Below are positions 1 through 6,000 of a DNA stretch of 6,778 nt, one piece after another (position 1 is the first letter of the stretch; each line of letters begins with the position of its first letter). The notes under the pieces were generated by a model. That model ran no database searches, was not told the origin of the DNA, and saw only the letters and a program-made list of their open reading frames with translations. The position numbers were made by a program, and so were the translations under genes. Origin of the DNA: Clostridiales bacterium UBA5446 (GTDB taxonomy: Bacteria; Bacillota; Clostridia; Oscillospirales; Oscillospiraceae); NCBI GenBank assembly GCA_002427465.1, contig DIRC01000011.1:1-6778 (forward strand). Direction: 5' to 3'.

Positions 1-1447
1 ATCTTTTCTGCGGCAATGCGCCAAGATTTCCTAAGACCGAGGCAAGCGTTGATGTGACGCGAACCTCGGTCTTAGTCGCGTCTATGCGCTCCACCAGCAG
101 TTCTACGGTTTTACGTTCGTCGGTGCTGTTACGGAGGCTTTCCAGCCAGGACATAATTTGCTTCGCGCTGTAGTCTTTGGGGATCGGGAGTTCCGACAAT
201 CTTTTCTGTTCGGATTTCAGTTCAACGATTTTGTTTCCGATATCTGCTATGACCTCGCTGGGAAGGGCGCCGCTCCCAAGCGTATTCATATAATTGTCAA
301 TTTGATTCTGGTGCTCATTTAGCTGTTTGCGAATGGATGCGTTAAACTCGGCAATGCGCTCTTTCTCACTCTTGGCATAATTTTGCAGCGCCCGGTTTAC
401 AGCCTCCAGGTTATCTGGAGACAGAAGCTCTTTCAGGTAGTTTTGAACTGTGTTGTCAACATCGTCCATTCGTATAGTTCCTATTCCGCACCTGTCCGCA
501 CAGGAATATATTCTGTATTCATGTCCTTTTCTTTCAGTAGTGGAACCATACATTTTTGCGCCGCAGTTCCCACAGTAAACTAATCCTCTACAAAGGTATT
601 CCGATGGCCTGCCGGCATGTTTTCTTTCATCCATGATATTTTGCACCTCCTCAAAGATCGCCCTGTCGATGATTTTCGGCAGGGCGTTTTCTATTCTGAT
701 CGCATGCGGTTTGGAGCGTCGTTTCCCCCGGTTTTTTTCTTCTGCCGGACTGTAAAGATACGTCCCGGTATATTTTTCATTCCGGAGAATCTCATATATC
801 TGCGTATATTTGATCGGCTTACCGCGCTTGCCTGTTATGCCGGCATCCGACATTTCTTTCAGCAATGCAGAAAACCCTTGTTTGTGGATGGCGCAGTCAA
901 ACGCCTTTCGCACAAACTCAGCCTCCCGTTCATTGATCTCATATTCCTGGTTTATGGTGTTATACCCAAATGGGGCGTATCCCCCGTTATGCAACCCCTG
1001 CAATGCAATTTCTTTGTGGCCTTTTTGGACTTCCTCACTCAGGTTATCAATATAATACTCCGAAAGTGCCCACATCATGGTTTTCATGATTTTGGACTCT
1101 TTGGAGCTTCCGAAGTCCTGAGCTGTGGCAATCAGCCGTATTCCGAGGCCGTTTAGCTTCATTTCGAGGTTAACGTGTTCCCCTACATTGCGGGCAATCC
1201 GGTCGTACTTGTGGATCAGGACAACATCAAATTGCTTTTTTTCTGCATCTCGGAGCATCTTCTGATATTGAGTACGTGCCGCTGTTTTCGATCCTTTGCC
1301 GCTGATCGCTTCATCGACATAGACCTTAGAAATGGTCATGTCCTTATCCACGGCATACTCACGGCAGGCCCGTTCTTGGGCCTCAATACTAAGTTCCGTT
1401 TGCTTATCCGATGAAAAGCGGGCATATATTACTGCTGTAATATCCAT
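1..1447 (-). CDS. Large serine recombinase (phage/ICE-type integrase), C-terminus beyond left edge
   Basis: Site-specific recombinase that would integrate and excise the element by a 5'-phosphoserine mechanism. 482 codons are visible with no stop, so the 3' end is outside the window. The N-terminal resolvase domain (about residues 3-145) has the catalytic motif Y8-A-R10-F-S12-S-D-K-Q16, with S12 the expected nucleophile, and the conserved YDRIARN arginine segment at 81-87. A recombinase domain follows (about 155-265). A zinc-ribbon has cysteine pairs C292/C295 and C316/C320, and a charged coiled-coil segment spans about 355-420. This order is typical of large serine integrases, which usually reach roughly 450-600 residues. 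The start at 1447 is chosen because AGGAAGG lies 5 bases upstream; an in-frame ATG at 1489 has no well-spaced ribosome binding site. It is the last visible gene of the minus-strand lysogeny cluster. Family assignment is very secure; the att site is not visible. Confidence 0.96.
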   Translation of the reverse strand, partial: MDITAVIYARFSSDKQTELSIEAQERACREYAVDKDMTISKVYVDEAISGKGSKTAARTQYQKMLRDAEKKQFDVVLIHKYDRIARNVGEHVNLEMKLNGLGIRLIATAQDFGSSKESKIMKTMMWALSEYYIDNLSEEVQKGHKEIALQGLHNGGYAPFGYNTINQEYEINEREAEFVRKAFDCAIHKQGFSALLKEMSDAGITGKRGKPIKYTQIYEILRNEKYTGTYLYSPAEEKNRGKRRSKPHAIRIENALPKIIDRAIFEEVQNIMDERKHAGRPSEYLCRGLVYCGNCGAKMYGSTTERKGHEYRIYSCADRCGIGTIRMDDVDNTVQNYLKELLSPDNLEAVNRALQNYAKSEKERIAEFNASIRKQLNEHQNQIDNYMNTLGSGALPSEVIADIGNKIVELKSEQKRLSELPIPKDYSAKQIMSWLESLRNSTDERKTVELLVERIDATKTEVRVTSTLASVLGNLGALPQKR

Positions 1448-1457
1448 ATGTTCCTTC

Positions 1458-1529
1458 CTACTTATCTGTCCAGCTAGGGGGCCCGCCATGCTCCGGCTCA
1501 GTTGACCGCTTCATAGCTCTCAAGTTCAT
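1458..1529 (-). CDS. Possible 23-residue leader-like ORF before the integrase
   Basis: A tiny open frame, MNLRAMKRSTEPEHGGPPSW followed by TDK, ends 10 bases before the integrase start, and the integrase ribosome binding site directly abuts its stop codon. It lies immediately downstream of the GY-repeat gene stop. No convincing ribosome binding site precedes its ATG; the GAGAG before the internal ATG is too close to it. Either it is translated by coupling with its neighbours or it is simply spacer. I do not recognise a family; this is a weak call. Confidence 0.2.
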   Translation of the reverse strand: MNLRAMKRSTEPEHGGPPSWTDK

Positions 1530-1534
1530 TATTA

Positions 1535-1777
1535 TCAATGGTAGCTGTCATAGCACTCGGAATAACCACTGTTATAACCTTCGTGATAGCCGATTTCGTA
1601 CCCGTCCTCATAGCCAGACTCATAGCCTTCCTCAAAAGTCGCGTTGATTTCCCGCTCGTAAGCTTCTTGTTTTTTATCTGAGTAATTGTCGAGGAGTAAT
1701 ATCAACATGACCGTACCGAGGACAAAATATATAGTTGTTTTAATAGATTTTTTCGTGTTCTCGTCTATATCCTTCAT
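1535..1777 (-). CDS. Small membrane protein with GYxx tandem-repeat tail
   Basis: An 80-residue protein of unknown function. Residues 1-12 are charged, 13-30 form one hydrophobic helix (TTIYFVLGTVMLILLL core), 31-50 are charged, and 51-76 are a strict four-residue repeat: GYES, GYED, GYEI, GYHE, GYNS, GYSE, CYDS. The periodic G-x3-G spacing recalls the deca-GX3 repeat of Yae1/Lto1 and the GxxxG repeats of FliH, where glycines pack helices together; this is a resemblance only. The ATG at 1777 is chosen over a TTG at 1810: GGGG/GGG stretches lie upstream of the ATG, while the TTG extension adds only 11 polar residues. It lies between repressor and integrase on the same strand, where lysogeny modules often carry lysogenic-conversion or superinfection-exclusion genes. 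Function is unproven. Confidence 0.72.
   Translation of the reverse strand: MKDIDENTKKSIKTTIYFVLGTVMLILLLDNYSDKKQEAYEREINATFEEGYESGYEDGYEIGYHEGYNSGYSECYDSYH
1550..1627 (-). repeat. 12-bp tandem repeat encoding (G/C)Yxx units
   Basis: Six GYxx units and a seventh degenerate CYDS unit are encoded by imperfect 12-base units. The Gly-Tyr codons are the constant part and the other two codons vary. A regular unit length with drift between units suggests origin by slippage or unequal recombination inside the gene. Confidence 0.75.
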
Positions 1778-1886
1778 TTTACGCCCGATTCCCCAATGTG
1801 GATGGCTCAATTCGCAGCTTCTTTTACATATTTCCCCGTCGGTCAGCGCGGCAGCGCTTCATGCTCTTTCTGCATTTCATCAAATT

Positions 1887-1903
1887 ACTCCCGTCATGGG
1901 AGT
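1887..1903. other. Short inverted repeat ACTCCC-N5-GGGAGT
   Basis: A perfect 6-bp stem with a 5-base loop sits in the 146-base gap between the two small membrane-protein genes. Neither strand has the T-run expected of an intrinsic terminator, so it may be an RNA processing or attenuation element, a protein site, or chance. The rest of the gap (1778-1923) holds only short overlapping frames without a convincing gene. Confidence 0.35.
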
Positions 1904-1923
1904 TTCCGTCTCCGCCGAGAGCC

Positions 1924-2232
1924 TCAGTCAATTTTCGCGGCGTAAACCAAGTCGAAAACAAACTCACTGTTGATACTTGAGCTTAATCTTGATACCTTTA
2001 GACAATAAATCTTCCCGGTTTTCTGATCCACTATCAGACGATTCGCAGTATCGCCCAATTCTCCCAAAGACGTATATCTACTTCCTTGATAGACTAAGCT
2101 TTCTTCCGCGGATGGTGCGGAGTTTGATGTTTGTAACGGCTCTTTCGAGACAAAAGTTTTATAGTAGTAGGGAAATGCTACAATTGATATGCAGATTATC
2201 GCGGTTATGCAGATTACGATGAGTTTTTTCAT
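1924..2232 (-). CDS. Small signal-anchored protein of unknown function in lysogeny module
   Basis: A 102-residue protein. MKK followed by a strongly hydrophobic stretch (residues 4-20) gives an uncleaved signal anchor or signal peptide. There is no lipobox: Cys8 and Cys14 lack the small residue before Cys that lipoproteins need. A Ser/Glu/Pro-rich linker (about 34-50) leads to a small predicted extracytoplasmic domain (about 51-102) with the motif NRLIVDQKTGKIYCLK, reminiscent of small beta-rich domains such as DUF6440; that similarity is tentative. The start is fixed by GGAGG 8 bases before the ATG at 2232; an upstream in-frame start at 2247 would place this ribosome binding site inside the gene. 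It begins 50 bases after the repressor stop and is probably co-transcribed with it. By position it could be a lysogenic-conversion or superinfection-exclusion protein, an inference from context only. Confidence 0.8.
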   Translation of the reverse strand: MKKLIVICITAIICISIVAFPYYYKTFVSKEPLQTSNSAPSAEESLVYQGSRYTSLGELGDTANRLIVDQKTGKIYCLKVSRLSSSINSEFVFDLVYAAKID

Positions 2233-2282
2233 AGAAACAGCCTCCACGATTCTATTCTTGATCCCGTGCCTATAATTTATTT

Positions 2283-2891
2283 CTACAGCCCGCGCCGCAG
2301 CTCTTTAACCACACCTAATATTTTCACGGGAAGTTCCGCGGCCTCTTCATTGGTGAAAAAACGCGGCTCATAGGCGGGATTCAGCGGTTGGAGGGTTATG
2401 CCCCTCTCATTGATAAAAACCCGCTTGAACGTAGCGTCCGAGCCATTCACCATGACGCAGCAGTCCTTGCCGCTGTCGCAGCAGGGCGTTTTCATAAATA
2501 TTATTGTATCGCCGTCGAGATAGATCGGAGACATGCTGTCTCCTTTTACCCGCAAAGCAAAGTACTCTTTTCCGCCTCTGCTCCAATCGGCAGGGGCTTC
2601 TACAATATCCAGAATGTACTCAATTGCTTCCATTGGAATCCCGGCGGGGATCGTCCCGTACACGGGTATGCGGAGGATATCACCCGAAGATGCCCGGATT
2701 TCATCTGTGCGCCCCAGGAGGTAATCAACGGTAACGCCAAAGAAATCCGCCAGTTTCTGCGCCGTATCGAAGTCGGGCTCTCGGTTACCGTTTTCCCAAT
2801 TGCTCAAAGTATTTTGAGCGTATCCAAACTTTGAAGAAAGCTCTTTTTGCGAGATATGGCGGCTTTCCCTCAACTCTTTTAATCGTAACAT
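2283..2891 (-). CDS. LexA/CI-type phage repressor (XRE HTH plus S24 peptidase)
   Basis: A 202-residue transcriptional repressor expected to hold the prophage silent until DNA damage. Residues 3-60 form an XRE-family helix-turn-helix (QKELSSKFGYAQNTLSNWE, then GVTVDYLLGRTD). After a linker, residues 72-198 are an S24/LexA-type self-cleaving domain: the candidate Ala83-Gly84 cleavage site in TIPAGIP, Ser119 in KGDSMSP, and Lys156 in ATFKRVF as the catalytic dyad. Length is normal for the family. The start at 2891 is chosen because the HTH begins there and GGGGGG lies about 7 bases upstream; the frame stays open further upstream but would run through the promoter region. An unusual CCDSGKDCC cysteine cluster lies at 137-145. 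It heads the minus-strand cluster and faces a divergent early promoter. RecA-stimulated autocleavage is inferred from the intact motifs. Confidence 0.95.
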   Translation of the reverse strand: MLRLKELRESRHISQKELSSKFGYAQNTLSNWENGNREPDFDTAQKLADFFGVTVDYLLGRTDEIRASSGDILRIPVYGTIPAGIPMEAIEYILDIVEAPADWSRGGKEYFALRVKGDSMSPIYLDGDTIIFMKTPCCDSGKDCCVMVNGSDATFKRVFINERGITLQPLNPAYEPRFFTNEEAAELPVKILGVVKELRRGL

Positions 2892-2916
2892 CTTAATTCC
2901 CCCCATCTGCGTCTTG

Positions 2917-2945
2917 AGATTATCACTTAAAGAGATAGGATGCAA
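2917..2945 (-). promoter_or_regulatory. Repressor promoter
   Basis: On the minus strand, TTGCAT (2940-2945) is followed after exactly 17 bases by TAATCT (2917-2922), a good sigma-70/sigma-A match placed 26 bases before the repressor start codon. The -10 overlaps a minus-strand AAGTGATAA half-site (2920-2928), consistent with autoregulation. Confidence 0.7.
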
Positions 2946-3017
2946 GGTTATTTTTGATAACATCTCGAAAAGTGATTGACATCGATCCCGCCATGTGATA
3001 TCATCCCAATGTGAGAT
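2920..3017. promoter_or_regulatory. Candidate repressor operator region with four AWGTGAKWW half-sites
   Basis: Four related 9-mers are visible: AAGTGATAA (minus strand, 2920-2928), AAGTGATTG (plus, 2970-2978), ATGTGATAT (plus, 2993-3001) and ATGTGAGAT (plus, 3009-3017). They overlap the repressor -10, the rightward -35, the rightward -10 and the rightward transcript start, respectively. The region also holds GTTAT-TTTTG-ATAAC (2947-2961), an inverted repeat between the two promoters, and the 8-bp palindrome TGATATCA (2996-3003). Position and recurrence fit operators of the adjacent repressor; actual binding is inferred. Confidence 0.5.
2976..3004 (+). promoter_or_regulatory. Divergent rightward early promoter (PR-like)
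   Basis: TTGACA (2976-2981, consensus) with a 17-base spacer and TATCAT (2999-3004) gives a strong sigma-A-type promoter firing right, with a start near 3011. In a CI-type switch this would drive cro and the early lytic genes. Here no gene with a start codon follows; the transcript runs straight into the truncated large frame. Confidence 0.75.
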
Positions 3018-3028
3018 AGGGTTGAATT
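3018..3028. other. Probable recombination or deletion junction
   Basis: Left of this point lies an intact switch region of moderate GC; right of it is GC-rich coding sequence already inside a protein. In the reading frame of the large gene there are stops at 3017-3019 (TAG) and 3023-3025 (TGA), then no stop for 3753 bases. The exact breakpoint cannot be placed to the base without the undisturbed parents. It could be a prophage deletion endpoint, an att junction, or an assembly join. Confidence 0.6.
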
Positions 3029-6000
3029 GCCCCGAGCGCAAAGGCCGCCGGTGGCTCCGCCGGATATGCCCTGCGCACGGTTCTTTCGCAGAAGAACGAC
3101 GAAGTCAAGGCGGCAAACACGGCGGCTGCCAATGCGCTGAAAGCGACGCAGGGCGTAGGAAAAGCCAACCTGCCGAAGAGCACTGGGAATCGCTGGCTTG
3201 ATGCGGCGAACGCCGGGTCTTATGCGTGGCTGAATACCCAGGAGGGCAAGGACGCCACGGAGCTTTCCCGCGTGGGGAATGTCCTGGGGGCCGCCGGGAA
3301 TTCGGCGCTGTCCGCGGGGTTGGAAAGCGCCGGATTGCTGGCGGCGCTGGGAGACAATGCCGACTCTGATTCCATCTATATGACCACACCAGACATGATG
3401 GGGAGCAATGCCGTATCGGACTGGGTGAAGCGGAATATCGCTGATCCGCTGGATGAAAAACGGCGGGGCTTTTCCGCGCACACCTACGAAAAAGCGGACG
3501 AGTTTTCGCAGCAAGCGTCTGAACATACCGTCATGGCGAAGGACGGCCTTGGTCTTGGCGGCTCCCTGCTGGTGGACGCCGGGATCGCCGGGACGCAAAT
3601 GGCCGGGGACATCGGCCTCGCCGCATTGACCGGCGGCTCCGCCCTTCTGCCGATGGGCATCCGCTCCTTCGGCTCCGGGGCGCAGCAGGCCCGTCAGGGA
3701 GGGGCCACAGCGGAACAGCAGTTTATATTCGGACTCGGCTCTGCCGCTGTAGAAATGCTGACGGAGAAAATTGCCAACGTCTCTACGCCGTTCAAAAAGT
3801 TCGGGGAAGGCTCTCTGGATGATGTGATCGAGGGCACGATCAAAAATCTGGCGAAGACGGAAGCAGGGCAGGCGGCTCTCAAGGCGCTGGCCTCCGCCGC
3901 TTCGGAGGGCGGAGAGGAAGCAATCTCCGCGCTGGTGAACCCCGTTTTGCAGACCATGACCTACGACCAATCCGCGTTGAAGCAGTACGGCGACAAGACG
4001 TATTGGTCGGACATGCTGTCTCAGGCTCTTGTGGGTGGCGTGTTGGGCCTGGCGGGCGGCGTGGGTGATGTGCCCAAGGCGCTGCGGGAATCCTCCGGCG
4101 ACGCGGCAACCAGGCTTGCAAGCCCCCAGAAGGCGGCGGGGATGAATGTCCCAGACGCGGCGGCGACACAGACTCAGGGAAATCCCATATTTGCACCCGG
4201 TACGCTGGGTGCGCGGATTATGGGAGGCGGAAGCCCGGTTGCACAAAAAAATACCACCTCAACCGAGGCGGCGGTGCTGTTGCCCGAACAGTCAGCAGTG
4301 GCCGAGGCCCAAGGGTTACCTATGCGTGTTGACGGTGCGGAATATAAAGTCGTGGAAGTTCCCCAGTCAAAGGTTGATGAGATTTCCGCATACGTTGACG
4401 GGTTGAGCAATGCGGATGCGAAGAAGAAATATAAACGAATCCTTAAAAATCTTTTTATGGGCCAAAAGTTTGCCAACGCCAATACCGTTGCAAATAAACT
4501 GGCCTATGAGATCGGGATCGGTTCGAAAGGAATCGGAGAAATAATTGCTCGTCAGCCGGTTTCGGCTGAAACGCTGGCGGTGCTTGAGCGGCTTAATGAT
4601 GTCGTTGAAAACGCCAAATACATGGCGAGTGAACCCAGCACGAAAAATACTAACGATATCGTAAGGACAGACAGTTTCGAAACAGGAACGTTGGTAGGGG
4701 ATAAGCCTGGGGTCGCAAAAATGCGCGTAAACGTTACCCCGGAAGGGAATAAGCTGTATTACGCAACAAATATAATTGAGGAAGGTGCGCCCCCCGCACC
4801 GCGCGATGACCGAAGCCACCAACTCGGGAATAGGGAGACGCACCTTGACACCACCATTATAAACCCTACAAACGGTGTTGTCAATTCAGATTATGCTCAG
4901 AACGCGGCAAATGATTCGCTGCCGTCCGGCGTGGGTGCTGCGACGGCGGGGTTTGATCAGCTCGGCGCGCTTGTAGACCAGTACGGCTCGATCCCGGAGG
5001 GCGAGGGGCCGCACAGCGCAGAGCGCGTCACAGGAGAGCGCATCCCGGCGCAGACTGCTCCCGATAACAGGGTATCGCAGACCGTCCGGACTGCCTACGA
5101 AGCTCCCGTGACGCCCAATGAGACGGCGGAGAAGATTGAGGCCGCGACGCTGGGAGACTTGTTTTCCTATCAAAAGGCCACCGACAAAGCCGCCCTTGAG
5201 GCTGCGGAGAAGACAATCCGGGATAAGGGATGGGATACGGCGCTGACAGACTGGACGTCCGACGTGCGTGGAGGAAAGGTCGGCAAGGATCTGACCGCCC
5301 TTGGATGGACGCTCTACAACAACGCCGCGAATGCTGGAAACGCAAAGGCGGCGGTGGAGATCCTGACTGATCTTGTAAAGTCGGTGCGCTCCGGCGCTCA
5401 ATCCACACAGGCCGTGCGGCTGCTGAAGAAATTGTCACCCGAGTCGCAGCTTTACGCGGTGCAGCGGAGCGTTCAGAATTTACATGACGAGCTGAGGAAT
5501 AAATACGGGGAAAAGGCTCCCGATCTCAAGATTGACGATGCGCTGGCTCAGAAATACCTTGACGCGCTGAACGCGAAGGATGACACCGCCGCGAAAGAAG
5601 CCCTGACCGGAATCTATCAGCAGATCGCGTCTCAGGTTCCGTCCACGTTCGCGGACAAGTGGAATGCCTGGCGCTATACGGCCATGCTGTTTAACCCGGT
5701 GACACATATTAAAAATATCGTGGGCAACTATGCCTTTGCCGGAACCCGCGCCGTGAAAAACGCCCTCTCCGCATCCGTTCAGACCGGGGCGAACGTGATC
5801 ATCAAAAAGGCGGGCGGCACCGGCTTTGAGCAGACCCGGGCGGCGGCGCTCCACAAGAATGACGCCAACGACCAGAAGCTCATGAAGGACGCCGCCGCCG
5901 ACTATGCAAAATGGTCGGACGAGATTTATAAGGTCGGCAAATACGACGAGGCCAAGAACAAGATTAACGACTATCGCACCATCTTTAAGAACAAGGCCCT

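Noticed and set aside
617..1156. 179-codon plus-strand frame opposite the integrase
   Set aside because: Shadow of the integrase zinc-ribbon/recombinase region; no recognisable domain and the integrase frame is unequivocal.
1887..1903. Intrinsic terminator
   Set aside because: Stem is only 6 bp and no U-tract follows on either strand.
2892..3041. 50-residue N-terminal extension of the repressor
   Set aside because: It would run through both promoters and the operator region; the HTH begins right at the internal ATG, which has a good ribosome binding site.
2995..3201. 68-codon plus-strand frame starting with GTG at the junction, as a possible Cro
   Set aside because: No HTH pattern, no ribosome binding site, Arg/Cys-rich shadow-like sequence overlapping the large frame; its start lies inside the promoter.
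2948..4246. 432-codon minus-strand open frame opposite the large gene
   Set aside because: It is antisense to a 1251-codon open frame with protein-like composition; the translation is Arg/Gly/His-rich and irregular, typical of a shadow in GC-rich DNA, and its end overlaps the promoter region.
4367..5854. Several minus-strand frames (4367-4843, 4886-5401, 5480-5854)
   Set aside because: All lie antisense to the continuous plus-strand frame and show no domains or ribosome binding sites.
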